A model generated the notes under the pieces. That model saw nothing but the letters and a program-made list of their open reading frames with translations. It was not told the DNA's origin and ran no database searches. The position numbers were made by a program, and so were the translations under genes. 64,000 nt of DNA from Palaemon carinicauda (lineage: Eukaryota > Arthropoda > Malacostraca > Decapoda > Palaemonidae), in the NCBI RefSeq assembly GCF_036898095.1, contig NC_090750.1, positions 92,658,669 through 92,722,668 on the forward strand, written 5' to 3'. Positions 50,601-63,169 of this stretch are shown here, piece after piece; position 1 is the first letter of the stretch, and each line of letters starts with the position of its first letter.

Positions 50601-53600
50601 AGTTTCGTATAGATAGTAGTTTTGTGGTGGCTGATGCGGTGACGTCCTTGACTGGTGAACGCCGGGCTGGGGTTCGAGTCCTGTTCAAATGGTGAAATGA
50701 ACAATAAGTTTCGTATAGATAGTAGTTTTGTGGTGGCTGATGCGGTGACGTCCTTGACTGGTGAACGCCAGGCTGGGGTTCGAGTCCTGTTCAAATGGTG
50801 AAATGAACAATTAGTTTCGTATAGATAGTAGTTTTGTGGTGGCATGCGGTGACGTCCTTGACTGGTGAACGCCGGGCTGGGGTTCGAGTCCTGTTCAAAT
50901 GGTGAAATGAACAATTAGTTTCGTATAGATAGTAGTATTGTGGTGGTGACGTCCTTGACTGGTGAAGTGGTGCTGATGCTGTGACGTCCTTGACTGGTGA
51001 ACGCCAGGCTGGGGTTCGAGTCCTGTTCAAATGGTGAAATGAACAATTAGTTTCGTATAGATAGTAGTTTTGTGGTGGCTGATGCGGTGACGTCCTTGAC
51101 TAGTGAACGCCAGGCTGGGGTTCAAGTCCTGTTCAAATGGTGAAATGAACAATTAGTTTCGTATAGATAGTAGTTTTGTGGTGGACTGATGCGGTGACGT
51201 CCTTGACTGGTGAACGCCAGGCTGGGGTTCGAAGTCCTGTTCAAATGGTGAAATGAACAATTAGTTTCGTATAGATAGTAGTTTTGTGGTGGCTGATGTG
51301 GTGACGTCCTTGACTGGTCAACGCCGGGCTGGGGTTCGAGTCCTGTTCAAATGGTGAAATGAACAATCAGTTTCGTATAGATAGTATTTTTGTATTGGCT
51401 GATGCGGTGACGTCCTTGACTGGTGAACGCCAGGCTGGGGTTGAGTCCTGTTCAAATGGTGAAATGAACAATTAGTTTCGTATAGATAGTAGTTTTGTGG
51501 TGGCCGATGCGGTGACGTCCTTGACTGGTGAACGCCGGGCTGGGGTTCGAGTCCTGTTCAAATGGTGAAATGAACAATTAGTTTCGTATAGATAGTAGTT
51601 TTGTGGTGGCTGATGCGGTGACGTCCTTGACTGGTGAAAGCCAGGCTGGGGTTCGAGTCCTGTTCAAATGGTGAAATGAACAATTAGTTTCGTATAGATA
51701 GTAGTTTTGTGGTGGCTGATGCGGTGACGTCCTTGACTGGTGAACGCCAGGCTGGGGTTCGAGTCCTGTTCAAATGGTGAAATGAACAATTAGTTTCGTA
51801 TAGATAGTAGTTTTGTGGTGGCTGATGCGGTGACGTCCTTGACTGGTGAACGCCAGGCTGGTGTTCGAGTCCTGTTCAAATGGTGAAATGAACAATTAGT
51901 TTCGTATAGATAGTAGTTTTGTGGTGGCTGATGCGGTGACGTCCTTGACTGGTGAACGCCAGGCTGGGTTCGAGTCCTGTTCAAATGGTGAAATGAACAA
52001 TTAGTTTCGTATAGATAGTAGTTTTGTGGTGGCTGATGCGGTGACGTCCTTGACTGGTGAACGCCAGGCTGGGGTTCGAGTCCTGTTCAAATGGTGAAAT
52101 GAACAATTAGTTTCGTATAGATAGTAGTTTTGTGGTGGCTGATGCGGTGACGTCCTTGACTGGTGAACGCCAGGCTGGGGTTCGAGTCTGTTCAAATGGT
52201 GAAATGAACAATAAGTTTCGTATAGATAGTAGTTTTGTGGTGGCCGATGCGGTGACGTCCTTGACTGGTGAACGCCAGGCTGGGGTTCGAGTCCTGTTCA
52301 AATGGTGAAATGAACAATTAGTTTCGTATAGATAGTAGTTTTGTGGTGGCCGAGCGGTGACGTCCTTGACTGGTGAACGCCAGGCTGGGGTTCGAGTCCT
52401 GTTCAAATGGTGAAATGAACAATTAGTTTCGTATAGATAGTAGTTTTGTGGTGGCCGATGCGGTGACGTCCTTGACTGGTGAACGCCAGGCTGGGTTCGA
52501 GTCCTGTTCAAATGGTGAAATGAACAATTAGTTTCGTATAGATAGTAGTTTTGTGGTGGCCGATGCGGTGACGTCCTTGACTGGTGAACGCCAGGCTGGG
52601 GTTCGAGTCCTGTTCAAATGGTGAAATGAACAATTAGTTTCGTATAGATAGTAGTTTTGTGGTGGCCGATGCGGTGACGTCCTTGACTGGTGAACGCCAG
52701 GCTGGGGTTCGAGTCCTGTTCAAATGGTGAAATGAACAATTAATTTCGTATAGATAGTAGTTTTGTGGTGGCCGATGCGGTGACGTCCTTGACTGGTGAA
52801 ACAGGCTGGGGTTCGAGTCCTGTTCGAATGGTGAAATGAACAATTAGTTTCGTATATATAGTAGTTTTGTGGTGGCTGATGCGGTGACGTCCTTGACTGG
52901 TGAACGCCAGGCTGGGTTCGAGTCCTGTTCGAATGGTGAAATGAACAATTAGTTTCGTATAGATAGTAGTTTTGTGGTGGCCGATGCGGTGACGTCCTTG
53001 ACTGGTGAACGCCAGGCTGGGGTTCGAGTCCTGTTCAAATGGTGAAATGAACAATTAGTTTCGTATAGATAGTAGTTTTGTGGTGGTGATGCGGTGACGT
53101 CCTTGACTGGTGAACGCCGGGCTGGGGTTCGAGTCCTGTTCAAATGGTGAAATGAACAATTAGTTTCGTATAGATAGTAGTTTTGTGGTGGCGATGCGGT
53201 GACTTCCTTGACTGGTGAACGCCAGGCTGGGGTTCGAGTCCTGTTCAAATGGTGAAATGAACAATTAGTTTCGTATAGATAGTAGTTTTGTGGTGGCCGA
53301 TGCGGTGACGTCCTTGACTGGTGAACGCCAGGCTGGGGTTCGAGTCCTGTTCAAATGGTGAAATGAACAATTAGTTTCGTATAGATGTAGTTTTGTGGTG
53401 GCCGATGCGGTGACGTCCTTGACTGGTGAACGCCGGCTGGGGTTCGAGTCCTGTTCAAATGGTGAAATGAACAATTAGTTTCGTATAGATAGTAGTTTTG
53501 TGGTGGCTGATGCGGTGATGTCCTTGACTGGTGAATGCCGGGCTGGGGTTCGAGTCCTGTTCAAATGGTGAAATGAACAATTAGTTTCGTATAGATAGTA

Positions 53601-56600
53601 GTTTTGTGGTGGCTGATGCGGTGACGTCCTTGACTGGTGAACGCCAGGCTGGGGTTCAAGTCCTGTTCAAATGGTGAAATGAACAATCAATTTCGTATAG
53701 ATAGTAGTTTTGTGGTGGCCGATGCGGTGACGTCCTTGACTGGTGAACGCCAGGCTGGGGTTCGAGTCCTGTTCAAATGGTTGAAATGAACAATCAGTTT
53801 CGTATAGATAGTAGTTTTGTGTGGCCGATGCTGTGACGTCCTTGAATGGTAAAAGCCAGGCTGGGTGTTCGAGTCCTGTTCAAATGGTGAAATGAACAAT
53901 TAGTTTCGTATAGATAGTAGTTTTGTCGTGGCTGATGCTGTGACGTCCTTGACTGGTGGACGCCAGGCTGGGGTTCGAGTCCTGTTCAAATGGTGAAATG
54001 AACAATTAGTTTCGTATAGATAGTAGTTTTGTGGTGGCTGATGCGGTGACATCCTTGACTGGTGAACGCCAGGCTGGGGTTCGAGTCCTGTTCAAATGGT
54101 GAAATGAACAATAAGTTTCGTATAGATAGTAGTTTTGTTTTGGCTGATGCGGTGACGTCCTTGACTGGTGAACGCCGGGCTGGGGTTGAGTCCTGTTCAA
54201 ATGGTGAAATGAACAATAAGTTTCGTATAGATAGTAGTTTTGTGGTGGCTGATGCGGTGACGTCCTTGACTGGTGAACGCCGGCTGGGGTTCGAGTCCTG
54301 TTCAAATGGTGAAATGAACAATTAGTTTCGTATAGATAGTAGTTTTGTGGTGGTTCATGCGGTGACGTCCTTGACTGGTGAACGCCGGGCTGGGTTCGAG
54401 TCCTGTTCAAATGGTGAAATGAACAATTAGTTTCGTATAGATAGTAGTATTGTGGTGGCCGAAGCGGTGACGTCCTTGACTGGTGAACGCCGGGCGTTTT
54501 GTGGTGACTGATGCTGTGACGTCCTTGACTGGTGAACGCCAGGCTGGGGTTCGAGTCCTGTTCAAATGGTGAATGAACAGTTAGTTTCGTATAGATAGTA
54601 GTTTTGTGGTGGCTAATGCGGTGACGTCCTTGACTGGTGAACGCCAGGCTGGGGTTCAAGTCCTGTTCAAATGGTGAAATGAACAATTAGTTTCGTATAG
54701 ATAGTAGTTTTGTGGTGGACTGATGCGGTGACGTCCTTGACTGGTGAACGCCAGGCTGGGGTTCGAATCCTGTTCAAATGGTGAAATGAACAATTAGTTT
54801 CGTATAGATAGTAGTTTTGTGGTGGCTGATGTGGTGACGTCCTTGACTGGTCAACGCCGGGCTGGGGTTCGAGTCCTGTTCAAATGGTGAAATGAACAAT
54901 CAGTTTCGTATAGATAGTATTTTTGTATTGGCTGATGCGGTGACGTCCTTGACTGGTGGAGGACAGGATGGGGTTGAGTCCTGTTCAAATGGTGAAATGA
55001 ACAATTAGTTTCGTATAGATAGTAGTTTTATGGAGGCCGATGCGGTGACGTCCTTGACTGGTGAACGCCGGGCTGGGGTTCGAGTCCTGTTCAAATGGTG
55101 AAATGAACAATTAGTTTCGTATAGATAGTAGTTTTGTGGTGGCTGATGCGGTGACGTCCTTGACTGGTGAAAGCCAGGCTGGGGTTCGAGTCCTGTTCAA
55201 ATGGTGAAATGAACAATTAGTTTCGTATAGATAGTAGTTTTGTGGTGGCTGATGCGGTGACGTCCTTGACTGGTGAACGCCAGGCTGGGGTTCGAGTCCT
55301 GTTCAAATGGTGAAATGAACAATTAGTTTCGTATAGATAGTAGTTTTGTGGTGGCTGATGCGGTGACGTCCTTGACTGGTGAACGCCAGGCTGGGGTTTC
55401 GAGTCCTGTTCAAATGGTGAAATGAACAATTAGTTTCGTATAGATAGTAGTTTTGTGGTGGCCGATGCGGTGACGTCCTTGACTGGTGAACGCCAGGCTT
55501 GGGTTCGAGTCCTGTTCAAATGGTGAAATGAACAATTAGTTCGTATAGATAGTAGTTTTGTGGTGGCTGATGCGGTGACGTCCTTGACTGGTGAAGCCAG
55601 GCTGGGGTTCGAGTCCTGTTCAAATGGTGAAATGAACAATTAGTTTCGTATAGATAGTAGTTTTGTGGTGGCTGATGCGGTGACGTCCTTGACTGGTGAA
55701 CGCCAGGCTGGGGTTCGAGTCCTGTTCAAATGGTGAAATGAACAATTAGTTTCGTATAGATAGTAGTTTTGTGGTGGCTGATGCGGTGACGTCCTTGACT
55801 GGTGAACGCCAGGCTGGGGTTCGAGTCCTGTTCAAATGGTGAAATGAACAATTAGTTTCGTATAGATAGTAGTTTTGTGGTGGCAGCGGTAACGTCCTTG
55901 ACTGGTGAAGCCAGGCTGGGGTTCGAGTCCTGTTCAAATGGTGAAATGAACAATTAGTTTCGTATAGATAGTTTTTTGTGGCTGATGCGGTGACGTCCTT
56001 GACTGGTGAACGCCAGGCTGGGGTTCGAGTCCTGTTCAAATGGTGAAATGAACAATTAGTTTCGTATAGATAGTAGTTTTGTGGTGGCTGATGCGGTGAC
56101 GTCCTTGACTGGTGAAAGCCAGGCTGGGGTTCGAGTCCTGTTCAAATGGTGAAATGAACAATCAGTTTCGTATAGATAGTAGTTTTGTGGTGGCTGATGC
56201 GGTGACGTCCTTGACTGGTGAACGCCGGGCTGGGGTTCGAGTCCTGTTCAAATGGTGAAATGAACAATTAGTTTCGTATAGATAGTAGTTTTGTGGTGGC
56301 CGATGCGGTGACGTCCTTGACTGGTGAAAGCCAGGCTGGGGTTCGAGTCCTGTTCAAATGGTGAAATGAACAATTAGTTTCGTATAGTAGTTTTTGTGGT
56401 GGCTGATGCGGTGACGTCCTTGACTGGTGAACGCCAGGCTGGGTTCGAGTCCTGTTCAAATGGTGAAATGAACAATTAGTTTCGTATAGATAGTAGTTTT
56501 GTGGTGGCTGATGCGGTGACGTCCTTGACTGGTGAACAACAGGCTGGGGTTCGAGTCCTGTTCAAATGGTGAAATGAACAATTAGTTTCGTATAGATAGT

Positions 56601-59600
56601 AGTTTTGTGGTGGCTGATGGGTGACGTCCTTGACTGGTGAACGCCGGGCTGGGGTTCGAGTCCTGTTCAAATGGTGAAATGAACAATTAGTTTCGTATAG
56701 ATAGTAGTTTTGTGGTGGCCGAGCGGTGATGTCCTTGACTGGTGAACGCCAGGCTGGGGTTCGAGTCCTGTTCAAATGGTGAAATGAACAATTAGTTTCG
56801 TATAGATAGTAGTTTTGTGGTGGCCGATGCGGTGACGTCCTTGACTGGTGAACGCCAGGCTGGGGTTCGAGTCCTGTTCAAATGGTGAAATGAACAATTA
56901 GTTTCGTATAGATAGTAGTTTTGTGGTGGCCGATGCGGTGACGTCCTTGACTGGTGAACGCCGGGCTGGGGTTCGAGTCCTGTTCAAATGGTGAAATGAA
57001 CAATTAGTTTCGTATAGATAGTAGTTTTGTGGTGGCCGATGCGGTGACGTCCTTGACTGGTGAACGCCGGGCTGGGGTTCGAGTCCTGTTCAAATGGTGA
57101 AATGAACAATTAGTTTCGTATAGATAGTAGTTTTGTGTGGCTGATGCGGTGACGTCCTTGACTGGTGAAGCAGGCTGGGGTTCGAGTCCTGTTCAAATGG
57201 TGAAATGAACAATTAGTTTCGTATAGATAGTAGTTTTGTGGTGGCCGATGCGGTGACGTCCTTGACTGGTGAACGCCAGGCTAGGGTTCGAGTCCTGTTC
57301 AAATGGTGAAATGAACAATCAGTTTCGTATAGATAGTAGTTTTGTGGTGGCCGATGCTTGACGTCCTTGACTGGTGAACGCCAGGCTGGGGTGCGAGTCC
57401 TGTTCAAATGGTGAAATGAACAATTAGTTTCGTATAGATAGTAGTTTTGTGGTGGCCTGATGCGGTGACGTCCTTGACTGGTGAACGCCAGGCTGGGGTT
57501 CGAGTCCTGTTCAAATGGTGAAATGAACAATTAGTTTCGTATAGATAGTAGTTTTGTGGTGGCTGATGGGTGACGTCCTTGACTGGTGAACGCAGGCTGG
57601 GGTTCGAGTCCTGTTCAAATGGTGAAATGAACAATTAGTTTCGTATAGATAGTAGTTTTGTGGTGGCTGATGCGGTGACGTCCTTGACTGGTGAACGCCG
57701 GGCTGGGGTTCGAGTCCTGTTCAAATGGTGAAATGAACAATAGTTTCGTATAGATAGTAGTTTTGTGGTGGCTGATGCGGTGACGTCCTTGACTGGTGAA
57801 CGCCGGGCTGGGGTTCGAGTCCTGTTCAAATGGTGAAATGAACAATCAGTTTCGTATAGATAGTAGTTTGGGTGGCTGATGCGGTGACATCCTTGACTGG
57901 TGAAGCCGGGCTGGGGTTCGAGTCTGTTCAAATGGTGAAATGAACAATTAGTTTCGTATAGATAGTAGTTTTTTGGTGGCTGATGCGGTGACGTCCTTGA
58001 CTGGTGAACACGGGCTGGGGTTCGAGTCCTGTTCAAATGGTGAAATGAACAATTAGTTTCGTATAGATAGTAGTTTTTTGGTGGCCGATGCGGTGACGTC
58101 CTTGACTGGTGAACGCCAGGCTGGGGTTCGAAGTCCTGTTCAAATGGTGAAATGAACAATTAGTTTCGTATAGATAGTAGTTTTGTGGTGGCTGATGCGG
58201 TGACGTCCTTGACTGGTGAAGCAAGCTGTGGTTCGAGTCCTGTTCAAATGGTGAAATGAACAATTAGTTTCGTATAGATAGTAGTTTTGTGGTGGCTGAT
58301 GCGGTGACGTCCTTGACTGGTGAACGCCAGGCTGGGGTTCGAGTCCTGTTCAAATGGTGAAATGAACAATTAGTTTCGTATAGATAGTAGTTTTGTGGTG
58401 GCTGATGCGGTGACGTCCTTGACTGGTGAAAGCAAGCTGGGGTTTGAGTCCTGTTCAAATGGTGAAATGAACAATTAATTTCGTATAGATAGTAGTTTTG
58501 TGGTGGCTGATGCGGTGACGTCCTTGACTGGTGAACGCCGGGCTGGGGTTCGAGTCCTGTTCAAATGGTGAAATGAACAATTAGTTTCGTATAGATAGTA
58601 GTAGTTTTGTGGTGGCTGATGCGGTGACGTCCTTGACTGGTGAAAGCCAGGCTGGGGTTCGAGTCCTGTTCAAATGGTGAAATGAACAATTAGTTTCGTA
58701 TAGATAGTAGTTTTGTGGTGGCTGATGTGGTGACGTCCTTGACTGGTGAAAGCCAGGCTGGGGTTCGAGTCCTGTTCAAATGGTGAAATGAACAATTAGT
58801 TTCGCATAGATAGTAGTTTTGTGGTGGCTGATGCGGTGACGTCCTTGACTGGTGAACGCCGGGCTGGGGTTTGAGTCCTGTTCAAATGGTGAAATGAACT
58901 ATTAGTTTCGTATAGATAGTAGTTTTTTGGTGGCCGATGCGGTGACGTCCTTGACTGGTGAAAGCCAGGCTGGGGTTCGAGTCCTGTTCAAATGGTGAAA
59001 GGAACAATTAGTTCCGTATAGATAGTAGTTTTGTGGTGGCCGATGCGGTGACGTCCTTGACTGGTGAAAGCCAGGCTTGGGTTTGAGTCCTGTTCAAATG
59101 GTGAAATGAACAATTAGTTTCGTATAGATTGTAGTTTTGTTGTGGCTGATGCGGTGACGTCCTTGACTGGTGAAAGCTAAGCTGGGGTTCGAGTCCTGTT
59201 CAAATGGTGAAATGAACAATTAGTTTCGTATAGATAGTAGTTTTGTGGTGGCTGATGCGGTGACGTCCTTGACTGGTGAACGCCGGGCTGGGGTTCGAGT
59301 CCTGTTCAAATGGTGAAATGAACAATTAGTTTCGTATAGATAGTAGTTTTGTGGTGGCCGAAGCGGTGACGTCCTTGACTGGTGAAAGCCAGGCTGGGGA
59401 TCGAGTCCTGTTCAAATGGTGAAATGAACAATTAGTTTCGTATAGTAGTTTTTTGCTGGCTCATGCGGTGACGTCCTTGACTGGTGAACGCCAGGCTGGG
59501 GTTCGAGTCCTGTTCAAATGGTGAAAGGATCAATTAGTTCCGTATAGATAGTAGTTTGGTGGTGGCCGATGCGGTGACGTCCTTGACTGGTGAAAGCCAG

Positions 59601-59720
59601 GCTTGGGTTCGAGTCCTGTTGAAATGGTGAAAGGAACAATCAGTTTCGTATAGATAGTAGTTTTTTGGTGGCTGATGCGGTGACGTCCTTGACTGGTGAA
59701 CGCCGGCTGGGGTTCGAGTC
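38700..59720 (+). repeat. Indel-rich, homogenised stretch of the satellite (2)
   Basis: Units here are close to consensus in substitutions but carry frequent one- to three-base deletions such as GGTGGCATGCGG, GGTGGCGATGCGG, GTGAAGCCAGG, GGGTTGAGTCC and GAACAATAGTTTCG. The break at both ends is fairly abrupt. Real homogenisation or error-prone consensus could both explain it. Confidence 0.6.
50915..51030 (+). repeat. Scrambled monomer
   Basis: The unit reads TAGTATTGTGGTGG, then directly TGACGTCCTTGACTGGTGAA, then GTGGTGCTGATGCTG and a second TGACGTCC. The A-box region is partly lost and the middle part is duplicated. It occupies the place where other blocks have the 155-bp composite, so it may be a damaged form of it or an assembly error. 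Confidence 0.6.
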
Positions 59721-60740
59721 CTGTTCAAATGGTGAAATGAACAATTAGTTTCGTATAGATAGTAGTTTTGTGGTGGTTCATGCGGTGACGTCCTTGACTG
59801 GTGAACGCCGGGCTGGAGTTCGAGTCCTGTTCAAATGGTGAAATGAACAATTAGTTTCGTATAGATAGTAGTATTGTGGTGGCCGAAGCGGTGACGTCCT
59901 TGACTGGTGAACGCCGGGCGTTTTGTGGTGACTGATGCTGTGACGTCCTTGACTGGTGAACGCCAGGCTGGGGTTCGAGTCCTGTTCAAATGGTGAATGA
60001 ACAGTTAGTTTGGTATAGATAGTAGTTTTGTGGTGGCTGATGCGGTGACGTCCTTGACTGGTGAACGCCAGGCTGGGGTTCAAGTCCTGTTCAAATGGTG
60101 AAATGAACAATTAGTTTCGTATAGATAGTAGTTTTGTGGTGGCTGATGCGGTGACGTCCTTGACTGGTGAACGCCAGGCTGGGGTTCGAAGTCCTGTTCA
60201 AATGGTGAAATGAACAATTAGTTTCGTATAGATAGTAGTTTTGTGGTGGCTGATGTGGTGACGTCCTTGACTGGTCAACGCCGGGCTGGGGTTCGAGTCC
60301 TGTTCAAATGGTGAAATGAACAATCAGTTTCGTATAGATAGTATTTTTGTATTGGCTGATGCGGTGACGTCCTTGACTGGTGAGGACAGGATGGGGTTCG
60401 AGTCCTGTTCAAATGGTGAAATGAACAATTAGTTTTGTATAGATTGTAGTTTTGTGGTGGCTGATGCGGTGACGTCCTTGACTGGTGAAAGCCGGGCTGG
60501 GGTTCGAGTGCTGTTCAAATGGTGAAATGAACAATTAGTTTCGTATAGATAGTAGTTTTGTGGTGGCTGATGTGGTGACGTCCTTGACTGGTGAAAGCCA
60601 GGCTGGGGTTCGAGTCCTGTTCAAATGGTTAAATGAACAATTAGTTTCGCATAGATAGTAGTTTTGTGCTGGCTGATGCGGTGACGTCCTTGACTGGTGA
60701 ACGCCGGGCTGGGGTTTGAGTCCTGTTCAAATGGTGAAAT
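58896..60740 (+). repeat. 1.85-kb higher-order repeat, first copy
   Basis: GAACTATTAG with a T6 unit (58896), GAAAGGAACAATTAGTTCCG (58997), the contracted TATAGTAGTTTTTTGCTGG unit (about 59442) and GAAAGGATCAATTAGTTCCG (59524) all recur 1845-1847 bp further on (60741, about 60843, 61286, about 61370). A partial third run starts at 62217 with a shorter step of 1476 bp. Confidence 0.8.
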
Positions 60741-62216
60741 GAACTATTAGTTTCGTATAGATAGTAGTTTTTTGGTGGCCGATGCGGTGACGTCCTTGAC
60801 TGGTGAACGCCGGGCCGGAGTTTGAGTCCTGTTCAAATGGTGAAAGGAACAATTAGTTCCGTATAGATAGTAGTTTTGTGGTGGCCGATGCGGTAACGTC
60901 CTTGACTGGTGAAAGCCAGGCTTGGGTTCGAGTCCTGTTCAAATGGTGAAATGAACAATTAGTTTCGTATACATTGTAGTTTTGTTGTGGCTGATGCGGT
61001 GACATCCTTGACTGGTGAAAGCTAAGCTGGGGTTCGAGTCCTGTTAAAATGGTGAAATGAACAATTAGTTTCGTATAGATAGTAGTTTTGTGGTGGCTGA
61101 TGCAGTGACGTCCTTGACTGGTGAACGCCGGGCTGGGGTTCGAGTCCTGTTCAAATGGTGAAATGAACAATTAGTTTCGTATAGATAGTAGTTTTGTGGT
61201 GGACGAAGCGGTAACGTCCTTGACTGGTGAAAGCCAGGCTGGGGATCGAGTCCTGTTCAAATGGTGAAATGAACAATTAGTTTCGTATAGTAGTTTTTTG
61301 CTGGCTCATGCGGTGACGTCCTTGACTGGTGAACGCCAGGCTGGGGTTCGAGTCCTGTTCAAATGGTGAAAGGATCAATTAGTTCCGTATAGATAGTAGT
61401 TTTGTGGTGGCCGATGCGGTGACGTCCTTGACTGGTGGAAGCCAGGCTTGGGTTCGAGTCCTGTTGAAATGGTGAAAGGAACAATCAGTTTCGTATAGAT
61501 AGTAGATTTTTGGTGGCTGATGCGGTGACGTCCTTGACTGGTGAACGCCGGGCTGGGGTTGGAGTCCTGGTCAAATGGTGAAATGAACAATTAGTTTCGT
61601 ATAGATAGTAGTTTTGTGGTGGCCGATGCGGTGACGTCCTTGACTGGTGAAAGCCAGGCTGAGAATCGAGTCCTGTTCAAATGGTGAAATGAACAATTAG
61701 TTTCGTATAGTAGTTTTTTGGTGGCTCATGCGGTGACGTCCTTGAATGGTGAACGCCAGGCTTGGGTTCGAGTCCTGTTCAAATGGTGAAATGAACAATT
61801 AGTTTCGTATAGATAGTAGTTTTGTGGTGGCTGATGCGGTGACGTCCTTGACTGGTGAACAACAGGCTGTGGTTCGAGTCCTGTTCAAATGGTGAAATGA
61901 ACAATTGGTTTCGTATAGATAGTAGTTTTGCGGTGGCTGATGGGGTGACGTCCTTGACTGGTGAACGCCGGGCTGGGGTTCGAGTCCTGTTCAAAAGGTG
62001 ATATGAACAATTAGTTTCGTATAGATAGTAGTTTTGTGGTGGCCGAAGCGGTGATGTCCTTGACTGTAGAACGCCGGGATGGAGTTCGAGTCCTGTTCAA
62101 ATGGTGAAATGAACAATTAGTTTCGTATAGATAGTAGTTTTGTGGTGGCCGATGCGGTGACGTCCTTGCCTGGTGAACGCCAGGCTGGGGTTTGAGTCCT
62201 GTTCAAATGGTGAAAT
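60741..62216 (+). repeat. 1.85-kb higher-order repeat, second (shortened) copy
   Basis: Partner of 58896-60740. It repeats the rare GAAAGGATC and TTTGCTGG units and is followed after 1476 bp by the next GAACTATTAG unit, so several monomers have been lost compared with the first copy. Confidence 0.7.
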
Positions 62217-63169
62217 GAACTATTAGTTTCGTATAGATAGTAGTTTTTTGGTGGCCGATGCGGTGACGTCCTTGACTGGTGAATGCCGGGCCGGAGTTCG
62301 AGTCCTGTTCAAATGGTGAAATGAACAATTAGTTCCGTATAGATAGTAGTTTTGTAATGGCCTATGCGGTTACGTCCTTGACTGGTGAACGCTGGGCTTG
62401 GGTTCGAGTCCTGTTCAAATGGTGAAATAAACAATTAGTTTCGTATAGATTGTAGTTTTGTTGTGGCTGATGCGGTGACGTCCTTGACTGGTGAAAGCTA
62501 AGCTGGGGTTCGAGTCCTGTTCAAATGGTGATATGAACAATTAGTTTCGTATATATAGTAGTTTTGTGGTGGCTGATGCGGTGATGTCCTTGACTGGTGA
62601 ACGCCGGGCTAGGGTTCGATTCCTGTTCAAATGGTGAAATGAACTATCAGTTTCGTATAGATAGTAGTTTTGTGGTGGCTGATGCTTTGACGTCCTTGAC
62701 TGGTGAACGCCTGGCTGGGGTGCGAGTCCTGTTCATATGGTGAAATGAACAATTAGTTTCATATAGATAGTAGTTTTGTGGTGGCCAATGCGGTGACGTC
62801 CTTGACTGGTGAACGCCATGCTGGGGCTCGAGTCCTGTTCATATGGTGAAATGAACAATTAGTTTCGTATAGATAGTAGTTTTGTGGTGGCTGATGGGGT
62901 GACGTCCTTGACTGGTGAACGCTGGGCTGGGGTTCGAGTCCTGTTCAAATGGTGAAATGAACAATTAGTTTCGTATAGATAGTAGTTTTGTGGTGGTTGA
63001 TGCGTTGACGTCCTTGACTGGTGAACGCCGGGCTGGGGTTCGAGTCCTGTTCAAATAGTGAAATGAACAATCAGTTTCGTATAGATAGTAGTTTTGTGGT
63101 GGCTGATGCGGTGACGTCCTTGACTGGTGAACGCCGGGCTGGGGTTCGAGTCCTGTTCAAATGGTGAAA

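Noticed and set aside
54006..54686. Minus-strand open frame of 226 codons, the longest in the window, as a gene
   Set aside because: It consists wholly of satellite units read in rotating frames, with no start context, domain or splice structure. The same peptide strings appear in all three phases along the array.
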